From Flavobacteriales bacterium (GTDB lineage: Bacteria; Bacteroidota; Bacteroidia; UBA10329), in NCBI GenBank assembly GCA_021741155.1, contig JAIOYP010000024.1, forward strand, positions 1 through 55,394: DNA of 55,394 nucleotides, given 5' to 3'. Both the position numbers and the translations under genes were made by a program. The notes below the pieces were generated by a model that made no database searches, was not told where the DNA came from, and worked only from the letters and a program-made list of their open reading frames with translations. This document shows, one piece after another, positions 42,698 through 51,543 of this stretch (position 1 is the stretch's first letter; each line of letters starts with the position of its first letter).

Positions 42698-43450
42698 ATG
42701 ATACAACAGCTAAGAGAGAAGATTAATTCGATTCGATTGAATTATGCCGCCAAGCAAAGAAACAAGGTTCTGGCCAGTCAACTCGACCTAGAAAAAATAG
42801 CGCACTTAGTTCCTACGGTGAATTGCCATTCTGAGTGGTATGGAAACGAGTACGGAGGTTTTTACATCAACCCGAAATTGCTGACTTCTTCTTCAATTGT
42901 TTATTCCATCGGAATTGGAAAGGATATTTCGTTCGACAAAACTTGTATGAAGAACCACAACTGCAACGTATTTGGCTTCGATCCTACACCAAAATCCATC
43001 AACTTCATAGCTAGCCAAAAGTTACCCAAATCGTTCTCGTTTTTTGATTTTGGAATTACTGCGTCAGAATCTGGAATGGTAACCTTTTACCTGCCAACCA
43101 ATCCGAGAGGAGTTTCGGGAAGCTTGGTCGAAAGTGAGTGTGTAGATTCGAACAACAGTATTAGCGTTAAAATGCGGTCGTTTGATGATATCGTACAGCA
43201 ATTGGGACATACGCATATCGATGTTCTGAAAATGGATATTGAGGGCTCTGAATACGAAGTGTTGCCAAAAATTCTAGAATCGACTGTCACAATTGATCAG
43301 ATTCTGATTGAATTTCATGACAGACTCTTTGACCAAGACACTTACAAATCGAAAGAAGTGGTTGAATTGATGAACGCAAAAGGTTATGACGTTTTTGCTG
43401 CTTCAAACACCTACGAAGAAATTTCCTTCATCCGTAAAGGGCTGATTTAG
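42698..43450 (+). CDS. FkbM family methyltransferase
   Basis: A 250-residue protein with the FkbM signature: VYSIGIGKDISFDKTCMKNHNCNVFGFDPTP as the SAM-binding start and the highly typical IDVLKMDIEGSEYEVLPKIL segment. FkbM enzymes are O-methyltransferases; in surface-glycan loci they are thought to methylate sugars. The start is ATG 42698, with a TTG one codon earlier. A short helical extension of ~75 residues precedes the core. It ends just before a convergent terminator hairpin. Confidence 0.85.
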   Translation: MIQQLREKINSIRLNYAAKQRNKVLASQLDLEKIAHLVPTVNCHSEWYGNEYGGFYINPKLLTSSSIVYSIGIGKDISFDKTCMKNHNCNVFGFDPTPKSINFIASQKLPKSFSFFDFGITASESGMVTFYLPTNPRGVSGSLVESECVDSNNSISVKMRSFDDIVQQLGHTHIDVLKMDIEGSEYEVLPKILESTVTIDQILIEFHDRLFDQDTYKSKEVVELMNAKGYDVFAASNTYEEISFIRKGLI

Positions 43451-43465
43451 AAGTAATCAGATTCT

Positions 43466-43488
43466 GAAAAAAGAGTGGTCATACTCTT
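43466..43488 (-). terminator. Intrinsic terminator-like hairpin after the flippase gene
   Basis: Read on the minus strand: AAGAGT, a six-base loop, ACTCTT, then a run that makes six T in total (stem arms at plus positions 43471-43476 and 43483-43488). It begins three bases after the flippase stop codon, as expected for a rho-independent terminator. The short stem could act in both directions between the converging genes. Confidence 0.5.
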
Positions 43489-43490
43489 GA

Positions 43491-44978
43491 TTAAGGATTG
43501 CCAACAAGTTGATTCCAAGCCAGTTTTATGAATTCGTTGACGTCTTCCGAGAGTCGGAGAACAAACGAAATAGGCAGGTAAACGATTACAACCACGCTTG
43601 ATCTAATTACGATGTCAACAATGAAATTCGACTGTTCAGGAACCAGACAACTCAACCAATAGGCCAAAAGCCCGAGAAGTACGGTAACTGGTGTTCTCCA
43701 ACTGAACGGATCAAAACCGAACTTCACTTTCAGGAAAACATACTTTGCAAAATTGAATGACGTCAAAGAAATGGCTGTTGCTCCAGCCGCACCAACAATC
43801 CCGTACAATGGGATAAAAATCAGGTTCAGCACAACGGTGATAATCAGCAGCACAATATTTCCATAGGTATCAAAGCGGTAGGCAGATGAATTACTGATAA
43901 TTCCGCCATTGATTCCGAACCCAACATCCATTACCCTCGCAAGGCCAACGAAAAACAGAACCCATTTTCCATCTGCGTATTCGTCAGGCAGTATGTGAAA
44001 AATGTTCGCCTGATTGGCCCAAATCCCAACAAAAATCAACACGCCAATAAACAACTGATTTATCGCAGTTTTGGAGTACACCTTTTGAATCATTTCTCGA
44101 TCATCACTCTTCCATGCATCGGAAACAACGGGCAGCGATATGTTGGTAATCGCATTCCGTGGAATGTTGATGAGGGCAACAATATAGAAGGCCACAGTGT
44201 AAAATGCCGTGTCTTCAAGGCCAATCATGTAGCTAATCATCACCACATCAACGGACATGAGCATGTAGGAGCTCACGTTGGTAAGCATGGTAAAAGCACG
44301 ATAATGTAAAATCTCCTTTCTGAGTTGTGGCGAAAGAAAGTTTCGGTCAATAATCAGGTTGAAATGACCGATAATCTTCAGATAAATAATCATTCCAACT
44401 ACAAGAATTCCGTGTTGTATCACGAAAAGCCACATGAACTGAGACACATTCAGCCAATCGAAATAGAACAATACAATTAAGATCGTTGTGGTTACGCGAA
44501 GCAATATTTCCTTAAAAAACACATTGACCACAGAGTGGTACAGTGCTCTCGTATAACTGGCGAAGATTTGATAGAAGGCTTCGAAAACCAGCAGCGGAAA
44601 AAGCAGAATATAGTAGTCGAAAAACAAACCTGATGAGTCTTTTTTGAATTCAACTACCCACGGCTGAGCGATGAAAAGAATTGCTCCAACCAACGCAACA
44701 CCCAATAAACTCCACCAAAGTGACACGCCAAGCAGACCGTGATGATTTTTCTCATCACCATCTCTGAATTTGGGAAGGAAACGAATGATGACGCTCGTCA
44801 AACCGAAAAGCGCAAACTGACTTGCTATTCCAACCACCGCAATTAGAACACGCGTCAGTCCGAACTCCTCTGGAGCGAAGAACTTCGGAAAAAGAAGGAC
44901 GACATTAATGTATCCGAGCCCAACTCCCAAATAAGAGAGAAGCGAAGTTTGAATACTCTGTTTACGAATTATCCCCAT
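43491..44978 (-). CDS. Lipid-linked oligosaccharide flippase (Wzx-like, MOP superfamily)
   Basis: A 495-residue membrane protein with twelve to fourteen predicted helices and the MOP-superfamily opening (TSLLSYLGVGLGYINVVLLFPKFFAPEEFGLTRVLI), in which FxPEEFG is the usual first-helix motif of polysaccharide flippases. Such proteins move undecaprenyl-linked repeat units across the inner membrane for Wzy-type polymerisation, a route different from the two ABC exporters in this window. It lies in a minus-strand run with the secreted LamG protein upstream (58 bases apart). Confidence 0.88.
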   Translation of the reverse strand: MGIIRKQSIQTSLLSYLGVGLGYINVVLLFPKFFAPEEFGLTRVLIAVVGIASQFALFGLTSVIIRFLPKFRDGDEKNHHGLLGVSLWWSLLGVALVGAILFIAQPWVVEFKKDSSGLFFDYYILLFPLLVFEAFYQIFASYTRALYHSVVNVFFKEILLRVTTTILIVLFYFDWLNVSQFMWLFVIQHGILVVGMIIYLKIIGHFNLIIDRNFLSPQLRKEILHYRAFTMLTNVSSYMLMSVDVVMISYMIGLEDTAFYTVAFYIVALINIPRNAITNISLPVVSDAWKSDDREMIQKVYSKTAINQLFIGVLIFVGIWANQANIFHILPDEYADGKWVLFFVGLARVMDVGFGINGGIISNSSAYRFDTYGNIVLLIITVVLNLIFIPLYGIVGAAGATAISLTSFNFAKYVFLKVKFGFDPFSWRTPVTVLLGLLAYWLSCLVPEQSNFIVDIVIRSSVVVIVYLPISFVLRLSEDVNEFIKLAWNQLVGNP

Positions 44979-45036
44979 CGGTCGGGCAAAGGACGTAATT
45001 CAATGGCGCTTATTGAAAATGATTTTCCAAAAAGAG

Positions 45037-46731
45037 TTAATTGTGTCGATACAGGGTAACCGTACCTTTTAAAACCTTTGGCTCAAATGTGTTGAACTGC
45101 CGCAATCTGAATTGATAAACATACATCCCTTGCTTTACTCGCTTACCGCTCTTCATGTGCGTACCGTCCCAACCTCTAAACGGGTCATCGGTTTGCCAAA
45201 TTAAACCTCCCCAACGGTCAAATATTTCCAATTCAAAACTCTCGTATTCAAAGTTTAACCCTATTCCGCCCCAAGTATCGTTGATGCCATCGCCATCGGG
45301 TGTAAACGAGTTTGGAACGTAAAACGTGAACATTGGATCAATGCTAACGTAGCCGTATGTTGTATCTGCGCATCCCAAGCCATCCGTTCCGTACGCAACC
45401 AACATTACCAAGTAAACTCCAGACGTATCATAATTGTGTTCTGGGTTTTCTTCGTATGAAACTTCTCCATCTCCAAAATGCCATTCATAATTTGTTGCTC
45501 CATTGCTTTCATTCACAAATTGAACATTAGGGTCCAGAAATTCAACGGGTTTTGAGCGTGTCAGGAAATCTGCATTGAGGTCGTAACCCAAGAAACCAAC
45601 AGAAACAGTATCACGATATGTTCCGCAAGCGTTCGCAAATTCCGCCCAGTATGTACCAGAAGAATTTACTTCATAGATGTTATCAGTGCTCCCATCAGAC
45701 CACAATAGTGATTGAACCGAGTTAAGGTCTCCTAGAACAATCGTTTCATTAGAGCATGTGAGGGTATCGGGCCCAAGGTTCATATCACCTGAAGAATCAA
45801 CCTCAACAACTATCGTAGCTGTTCCGCAATCGGATTGTGCCAAATACGAAGTTGTGCTTGTTGGGGCAACATTAAATGCCGTGTCTGTAGAAAGAATGTT
45901 TCCCGGGTCATAAGCATCCGACCATCCTATGAAACCAGCGGTAGTAGCGGTGAGAGTCACATTTGAGCCGACACATATTGCCGTATCGGCCGAGGTTTCA
46001 ATCCCACAAGGTGGATTACAGAGATAGGTTATTTCCAATTCTGTAAGCTCTCTGTCCCACATTCTGAAATCGCTAATAGCACCTTTGAAGTAGTTGGCGG
46101 CCCCGTTGGTATTGCCATCACCGCGACCAAGGCAGCCTGGCACGTTTGAATAGACGATTTGGGAGGATCCAGTTCCAGAATAGCTACCTCCATCGTTGAC
46201 ACAGTCAATGTATATCTCCATATTGCTTTGGCCTCTCACAATCAGCGTTATATTATACCATTGGCCTGCGTTGAGAATTGTTGTGCCAAGTTTGGTTCTT
46301 CTGTTTGGAGAACTATTCCCTCCAAGGCCACCACCGAAAGAAATCCCAATTTGTCCATTTACGAGATTTGACCATGCTCCGTGATAATTATCCTGTAAAA
46401 AATCCAGTGTGAATATGGGCGTATCCTCAATCACCAAGGGGTTGTCAAATTTTACCGTACAGGCTATAGTGAATGTAAACTGAGGTTTTAAAAAAGGGTC
46501 ATTGGGGAAGTCGATAAAATCATTCACCCCATCAAAATAGTACGCGCCATTCGGATTCCCGTCTTCATCAGTTCCAAGAACGGCTCCGTTGACAATTCCA
46601 TGAAATCCACTAGGCCCTATGTCTAAAGCATTGCCAGTCATTGGATAATGAACGATAAGTCCATTAAGCAAGTTTTGAGCATGCCCTGATACTGACAGAA
46701 CTACCAAAAGAATCGGAAACAAACAACGCAT
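45037..46731 (-). CDS. Secreted LamG/PKD protein with gliding-motility (type IX type B) C-terminal domain
   Basis: A 564-residue secreted protein. It has a signal peptide (MRCLFPILLVVLSVSGHAQ), a LamG/concanavalin-like domain (~23-240, with YYFDGVNDFIDF, MEIYIDC and FKGAISDFRMWDREL), a short Ig-like stretch, a PKD domain (YEWHFGDGEVSYEENPEHNYD), and at the end a classical gliding-motility-associated C-terminal domain (YVPNSFTPDGDGINDTWG...FDRWGGLIWQT...GWDGTHMKSGKRVKQGMYVYQF). The last domain directs export by the type IX system. The open frame reaches a TTG at 46791, but the signal peptide fixes the start at ATG 46731. It may be an adhesin-like surface protein. Confidence 0.92.
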   Translation of the reverse strand: MRCLFPILLVVLSVSGHAQNLLNGLIVHYPMTGNALDIGPSGFHGIVNGAVLGTDEDGNPNGAYYFDGVNDFIDFPNDPFLKPQFTFTIACTVKFDNPLVIEDTPIFTLDFLQDNYHGAWSNLVNGQIGISFGGGLGGNSSPNRRTKLGTTILNAGQWYNITLIVRGQSNMEIYIDCVNDGGSYSGTGSSQIVYSNVPGCLGRGDGNTNGAANYFKGAISDFRMWDRELTELEITYLCNPPCGIETSADTAICVGSNVTLTATTAGFIGWSDAYDPGNILSTDTAFNVAPTSTTSYLAQSDCGTATIVVEVDSSGDMNLGPDTLTCSNETIVLGDLNSVQSLLWSDGSTDNIYEVNSSGTYWAEFANACGTYRDTVSVGFLGYDLNADFLTRSKPVEFLDPNVQFVNESNGATNYEWHFGDGEVSYEENPEHNYDTSGVYLVMLVAYGTDGLGCADTTYGYVSIDPMFTFYVPNSFTPDGDGINDTWGGIGLNFEYESFELEIFDRWGGLIWQTDDPFRGWDGTHMKSGKRVKQGMYVYQFRLRQFNTFEPKVLKGTVTLYRHN

Positions 46732-46734
46732 GAC

Positions 46735-46765
46735 CGAAAGTAGGTCATCAGCATTAATCTTCAAA
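46735..46765 (-). promoter_or_regulatory. Candidate promoter of the LamG cargo gene
   Basis: On the minus strand TTTG (46765-46762), then 19 bases, then TACTTTCG (46742-46735), one mismatch to TAnnTTTG. The -7 element ends only three bases before the ATG at 46731, so the transcript would be leaderless or nearly so. The position suggests the gene is transcribed separately from the upstream GT4. Confidence 0.4.
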
Positions 46766-46861
46766 CAAAATGTTTTCCAACATTTATCCAATAATTACAC
46801 TTCAACACCGAAAATCAGAGCCCTTGTAAGTTCAGACTCCTCAGGTGCAAAGAATAAAGAG

Positions 46862-48139
46862 TTAAACCCTAGTTTCTAATATCTGCACAAGCTGCTGCGT
46901 CAATCCCTTGCGCGAATACTTATGGATACCCGAAGAATCGGAAAGCTGTTCTCCGACCTGAAACTGAATGACCTTCTCATTCAAAAACTTTGCGATTCCA
47001 TCTTCATCCGAATAACCGAACATCTTCCCTGCACCTGTTTCGTTTAGAATTCGTCCAGCATCTCCATCAATTGGGCCGATGGCAAGAATCGGTCTTTTCA
47101 GAGCAAGATATTCGAATATTTTCCCTGTGAGAATTCCCTTATTGGCTTCTACTTTAGGGATTACGAGCAGCAAAATGCTACACGAAGCGGCTTTCTCAAT
47201 CGCCTTATCGTGATTGAGATAACCAGTGAATTCGCATCTAGCAGCCACTTCTCCAACACGATTTCTCAAACCAGCTTGAACATCTCCTATAAAACGGAAT
47301 CCAACATCAAGATTGCCAGAACCAATTGCTGATAAAAGCGAACTGATGTCGTACTGCTCCGTAATCGTTCCCATATATCCGATGGTGAATTGTTTCTCCA
47401 ACGGAACGGAAATCTGAAAATCATCTTCATCAAACCCGTTTGGGATGACTTCGACATTTTCTCTTTTCAAAGCTGGAGCGAGTTCACAAAACTCGTCAGC
47501 CAACGTGTGACTAACGGTTACAACCTTATCAGCATTCTCTAATACCTGACGTTCCCAACTAGCATTCTTTTTTTGCGCCCATTTGGTCTGAAGCAACTCA
47601 GAAACGTAGTAAATCTTTGTCCAAGGATCACGCATATCGGCAATCCATCGGATGCTCTTTTTCCTCTTTAACTCCAGACCAATCAGTTGGGTTGAATGAG
47701 GCGGAGACGTGGTAATGACCGTTTCAATTCCCAGCGTATCAATCAGCTCATTCGCCTTTGCGATGGCAAAACGATTCCAACCTTTCCGAGGATCAGGTAT
47801 GAAAACATTGCCACGAACAAAACGCGCCAGCGTCTTAATTAATCCTTTGAATCCAGAAACATCATCATTTGCAAATCCGCTGGATGGCGCGCCTTTGCCA
47901 AAAACCGAATAGATGGCAAACGGATTGGTAGCATCGGTACAATGAACCGTCACGTTTTCAGGAACTTGCTTCAGAAGCGATTCGTCCATTTGAGGATAAG
48001 TCGCTCTATCAGGTCTTACAGTCAACACATGAACTTCGTAACCGAATTCAGGAAGATACTTGGCAAATTTCAACCATCGCTGTACTCCCGCCCCACCACT
48101 TGGCGGCCAGTAGTACGTGATGACGAGAACCTTTTTCAA
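46862..48139 (-). CDS. Family 4-like glycosyltransferase
   Basis: A 425-residue GT-B protein. The N-terminus KKVLVITYYWPPSGGAGVQRWLKFAKYLP is typical of a Bacteroidota GT4 subgroup, followed by IETVITTSPPHSTQLIGL and IRWIADMRDPWTKIYY. The C-terminal domain has EVIPNGFDEDDF, YMGTITEQYDIS and a donor-binding region GILTGKIFEYLALKRPILAIG. The start is TTG at 48139, two bases after the upstream YfhO stop: conservation begins exactly there and no in-frame ATG is near. Confidence 0.87.
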   Translation of the reverse strand: MKKVLVITYYWPPSGGAGVQRWLKFAKYLPEFGYEVHVLTVRPDRATYPQMDESLLKQVPENVTVHCTDATNPFAIYSVFGKGAPSSGFANDDVSGFKGLIKTLARFVRGNVFIPDPRKGWNRFAIAKANELIDTLGIETVITTSPPHSTQLIGLELKRKKSIRWIADMRDPWTKIYYVSELLQTKWAQKKNASWERQVLENADKVVTVSHTLADEFCELAPALKRENVEVIPNGFDEDDFQISVPLEKQFTIGYMGTITEQYDISSLLSAIGSGNLDVGFRFIGDVQAGLRNRVGEVAARCEFTGYLNHDKAIEKAASCSILLLVIPKVEANKGILTGKIFEYLALKRPILAIGPIDGDAGRILNETGAGKMFGYSDEDGIAKFLNEKVIQFQVGEQLSDSSGIHKYSRKGLTQQLVQILETRV

Positions 48140-48141
48140 GG

Positions 48142-50565
48142 TTACGCGGCTTTTGTTGAACGCGCATCTGCAACCACTCCACCAATCACAAACAGAACAA
48201 GTAGAATTGAGCCCGCCAGCGACATTTTCTCTCCAGTATAATAAACCTGCGGCTCAAATTTGAACTCAACCTCGTGGTTTCCTGCCGGAATTCGCATGCT
48301 TCTAAGCACATAATTCGCACGCCAATGCGGTTGTAGCGCTCCATCAACATAAGCGTTCCATCCATTGGCAAAATAGATCTCAGAAAAAACAGCCAATTGC
48401 TCTGTAGAAGCTTCGGTTTCATACTTCAAATAATTGGGTTTGTACTCCAAGAAATAAATGCTGGCAGTGCTATCATATGAAGCTTGAAATCCGTTCAATT
48501 GCTCAGAGAAACGCTTGTTGATTACGGCTAATTTCTGAGGATTAAAGCCATCATCAGAAAGCGAGGCCAATTCCTCATCAGCATTCTCCACCATCTTCAC
48601 TTCATCCACAAACCAAGCGTTGCCCAATGCCAACGGATTTCGTCTCACCGAAGGGCGACCTTCTTGGTCAGGAGTGATGAAATATTTGGTATTCAACATG
48701 TTCAGCACAGCCAAATTGGTTTTGCTAATGCAAGAATCAATCAACTCTTGATAGCGCTTCAACTTTGCTCCATGATAACCACCAATCGATTTATGGTAGT
48801 ACGAAGTTTTAGAATCGTTGAAGGTATTTGCCGCCAAGTTTACAACTCTGAAATTCGGGTCAGGATCTTGAAGAATTTGCTCATCAGCTGCCGTTGGAGA
48901 AATGGCGCTTTTGTTCTTCTTAGCACTTACAAAATCATCGTTATCCAAGTAACGCTTATCCACTTGAACCAAATCAAAAAGTGTAATCACACCTATTAAA
49001 AGGACAGCAACTTTGGCTTGCAATTTGCCCATCATGCTCGCGAAAAGAAGTCCTGCCGTGAGTAGCACGATGAAAAGAGAACGCATGGCATCCGATTGCA
49101 ACAACGATTCTCGATCATCAAGCAAGGCCGCAACCAACCAATCCGGGAAACCTGCCTGCGCCAATTGCGCATCATTTGCTGATGAGAAATCAAAGAAAGC
49201 TCCTGGCATAGCCACAAACACCAGACAAATACCACCAACAACGCCAGCAGCAATCATCAGATTTTTCTTCATGGCCTGTTTGTCGGTCATTTCCAAGAAT
49301 TCTTTTAGACCAAGAACTGCAGCAATTGGTAAAATAAGCTGCGCAATTACCAAGGTCATGGAAACGGCTCGGAACTTATTGTAGCCAGGGACATAGTAGA
49401 AGAAGAAATCGGAGAAAACCGCAAAATTGTGTCCCCACGAAAGCATGATGGACAAAATGAATGCAACTAAAAGCCACCAACGATTGCTCGTTCTTATCAC
49501 TAAAAAACCCAGCATGGCGAGGAAACAAATGGCTGCTCCGAGGTAAACTGGGCCAGATGTAAACGGCTGTGTTCCCCAATAAAGCGGCAGATTGCCGATG
49601 ATTCCTTTTGCCTGATTTTTCGGAATTCCTTTATCAACCATGGTTTCGTAGGAATTCGACTTTTCGTCCAGACTTCCTTGAGATGAACCTCCCATGAAAT
49701 TTGGAATGAGCAAGGTGAACGTCTCTCCTACTCCATAACTCCAACGCATGGCGTAGTCCTTGTCCAATCCTGAGCTTTCTTGTTGAGATGATAATTCGGA
49801 TTTGCCGCGCATGGTTTCTGCGCCATAATCGGCAGTGGTCCAAAGTGCTGAGATATTCGGGCCAACTGCAATCAACGCGGCTACTACCATCACTCCAGTG
49901 GCTTTGGCGAAGTTTGGCAATTCACCTTTCTTGATAGCATCAACCAATTTCACCGCTCCCAAAATGAGAACGACAAGTAATAGGTAATACGTTATTTGAA
50001 GGTGATTCGTGGCAATCTCCAGCGAAAGGAAAAACGCAAGTAAAGCAGCCCCCAGCAGGTATCGTCCTTTATAAGTAAGAAGAATTGAACCAATAACTGG
50101 CGCCATAAAAACCATGGCATGCGCCTTGGAATTGTGCCCAGCTTCAAGAATAATGACGGAATAACTCGCAAACGCAAACCCGACCGAACCAATCAACGCA
50201 TAGCGCCATCCAACGCCCATCATCAAAAACATGAAATAGACTCCTGCCATCATCAGAAACAGGTAATTAGCGGGGCGTGGAATACCGAAATTGATGATTT
50301 TGAGAATCTTCTGACTCCAATTATTTGGATACAACACCGAAATCTGATACGCTGGCATTCCACCAAACATGGAGTTCGTCCAAAGTGCTTCTTCGCCTGT
50401 GTCTTCACGGAAATCGACAATCTCCTTGCTCATGCCAAGGAAGTTGACGATATCCGATTGGAACAACTCTTTACCTTGTAAAAGAGGGCTCATATATGCC
50501 AAGGAAATTCCAGCGAACGCCAGCAAGACCACAATATGCGGAAGCAATTTTTTCAATTTATCCAT
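48142..50565 (-). CDS. YfhO family membrane protein
   Basis: An 807-residue inner-membrane protein of the YfhO family, a GT-C-like group. The first helix (VVLLAFAGISLAYMSPLLQGKELFQSDIV) leads into a loop with FQSDIVNFLGM, and a second part contains MFGGMPAYQIS, a hallmark of the Bacteroidota members. About twelve helices follow, then a periplasmic-type domain of ~250 residues (FRVVNLAANTFNDSKTSYYHKSIGGYHGAKLKRYQELID) and two final helices. In other phyla YfhO glycosylates lipoteichoic acid; here a role in surface-glycan modification is inferred. It is convergent with nothing and probably co-transcribed with the GT4. Confidence 0.88.
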   Translation of the reverse strand: MDKLKKLLPHIVVLLAFAGISLAYMSPLLQGKELFQSDIVNFLGMSKEIVDFREDTGEEALWTNSMFGGMPAYQISVLYPNNWSQKILKIINFGIPRPANYLFLMMAGVYFMFLMMGVGWRYALIGSVGFAFASYSVIILEAGHNSKAHAMVFMAPVIGSILLTYKGRYLLGAALLAFFLSLEIATNHLQITYYLLLVVLILGAVKLVDAIKKGELPNFAKATGVMVVAALIAVGPNISALWTTADYGAETMRGKSELSSQQESSGLDKDYAMRWSYGVGETFTLLIPNFMGGSSQGSLDEKSNSYETMVDKGIPKNQAKGIIGNLPLYWGTQPFTSGPVYLGAAICFLAMLGFLVIRTSNRWWLLVAFILSIMLSWGHNFAVFSDFFFYYVPGYNKFRAVSMTLVIAQLILPIAAVLGLKEFLEMTDKQAMKKNLMIAAGVVGGICLVFVAMPGAFFDFSSANDAQLAQAGFPDWLVAALLDDRESLLQSDAMRSLFIVLLTAGLLFASMMGKLQAKVAVLLIGVITLFDLVQVDKRYLDNDDFVSAKKNKSAISPTAADEQILQDPDPNFRVVNLAANTFNDSKTSYYHKSIGGYHGAKLKRYQELIDSCISKTNLAVLNMLNTKYFITPDQEGRPSVRRNPLALGNAWFVDEVKMVENADEELASLSDDGFNPQKLAVINKRFSEQLNGFQASYDSTASIYFLEYKPNYLKYETEASTEQLAVFSEIYFANGWNAYVDGALQPHWRANYVLRSMRIPAGNHEVEFKFEPQVYYTGEKMSLAGSILLVLFVIGGVVADARSTKAA

Positions 50566-50606
50566 GATGTTGAATTATAATTTGGGTTGAAGCCATCGAA
50601 AAGCTT

Positions 50607-50888
50607 CTATTCTTTGATTTCCTCAAACTCGACATACTCACCGTCTGAATCGGAAATGCTACCTGTCTTTTTCTTTTCCGCTCCTTTTTGAATAATGACA
50701 TCTCCTTCATGATCAGCATAAGAGCCACCCTGTTGTTGCTCATAAGCTTGACGCATTCGGTCTTCCATATTCTGTTGCGCCTTATTCACCACTTTTTTCA
50801 CCATTACTGGAAAAAAAAGCCTGAAAAGTAGTTTCCAAGCGTAGTAGACAACTACAAGAAAAAGTATGGTTTTAAATACGCCAGTCAT
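50607..50888 (-). CDS. DUF4834 family small membrane protein
   Basis: A 93-residue protein with one N-terminal membrane helix (GVFKTILFLVVVYYAWKLLFRLFFPV) followed by a basic KKVVNKAQQNMEDRMRQAYEQQQ helix and a charged tail ending EYVEFEEIKE. This is the DUF4834 pattern. The family is Bacteroidota-specific, without known function, and commonly stands next to YfhO, as here. ATG 50888 is used; the open frame extends four codons to a TTG. Confidence 0.82.
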   Translation of the reverse strand: MTGVFKTILFLVVVYYAWKLLFRLFFPVMVKKVVNKAQQNMEDRMRQAYEQQQGGSYADHEGDVIIQKGAEKKKTGSISDSDGEYVEFEEIKE

Positions 50889-50952
50889 TACAGCGCGCAA
50901 TTTACGAGTTCATAAAAGACCACGTTGTCTAACAACTGTTCATTAAGAAAAA

Positions 50953-51255
50953 TCAACGCTTAACTTTTTGAGGGTTCATACGGCTATCAAAGAAATCTAT
51001 GATTGTGACGACTTCTCCATCAATCCTATAAATAATCTTAACATGACCTTCAATGATTCTTCGATGTCCGAGTTCTAGATTTTCAAGTGTTGGTTCAATT
51101 TGACCTAGACCGTAACTATGTCCCAAAGAATCCCCTCGATCCATGATACCGATAAGCAGTTCGGTCAATTGGTCTTCCGATAGTTTCTTCTTATAAAAGT
51201 CTAGAACTTCAGTCAAGCGTTCAAGTGCGCTTGGCATATATCTTACCTTCTTCAC
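50953..51255 (-). CDS. RelE/ParE family toxin
   Basis: A 100-residue protein with a ParE/RelE fold signature: VRYMPSALERLTEVLDFYKKKL as the first strand and helix, then LELGHRRIIEGHVKIIYRIDGEVVTIIDFFDSRMNP, with the arginines and the terminal strand of the family. ParE-type toxins poison gyrase and RelE-type toxins cut mRNA; the two cannot be separated here. It starts with GTG at 51255, overlapping the antitoxin stop by GTGA. A later ATG at 51237 would remove the first strand. The pair lies between DUF4834 and carB on the same strand. Confidence 0.78.
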   Translation of the reverse strand: MKKVRYMPSALERLTEVLDFYKKKLSEDQLTELLIGIMDRGDSLGHSYGLGQIEPTLENLELGHRRIIEGHVKIIYRIDGEVVTIIDFFDSRMNPQKVKR

Positions 51256-51533
51256 TTCCTTAAGTGGCCTATCATCTGAGCTCGAGCCTCATCTGGCGAA
51301 ATCCATTTTCCAGCCTTTATCTCCTCTTCCGCTCGCAGTGCCTGATCTACTAGCCTCTTTTTGGTGAATTCATCTACCTCCTCATCGATATATTCTGTTG
51401 ATTCTCTTTCTAATTCATCTGCTCCAGAAGAACGACCAGAACGCAGAAACCGTACGAACTGTAGAATTTGCCGAAGAATCCCTTCAGGCAATCCTTCCGT
51501 TTCTTTCAATATTTCGTCCCTTACACTTGACAT
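51252..51533 (-). CDS. Antitoxin-like partner of the ParE/RelE toxin
   Basis: A 93-residue acidic/helical protein whose first half (RDEILKETEGLPEGILRQILQFVRFLRS) resembles the DUF2281-type antitoxin helix-turn-helix start, and whose second half (DEFTKKRLVDQALRAEEEIKAGKWISPDEARAQM) is the kind of extended helix that wraps a toxin. It precedes the toxin with a four-base overlap (GTGA), the usual antitoxin-first order. The open frame extends to 51599 inside carB; ATG 51533, ten bases after the carB stop, is chosen. DNA-binding autoregulation is likely but unseen. Confidence 0.75.
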   Translation of the reverse strand: MSSVRDEILKETEGLPEGILRQILQFVRFLRSGRSSGADELERESTEYIDEEVDEFTKKRLVDQALRAEEEIKAGKWISPDEARAQMIGHLRK

Positions 51534-51543
51534 GGCTACAATT

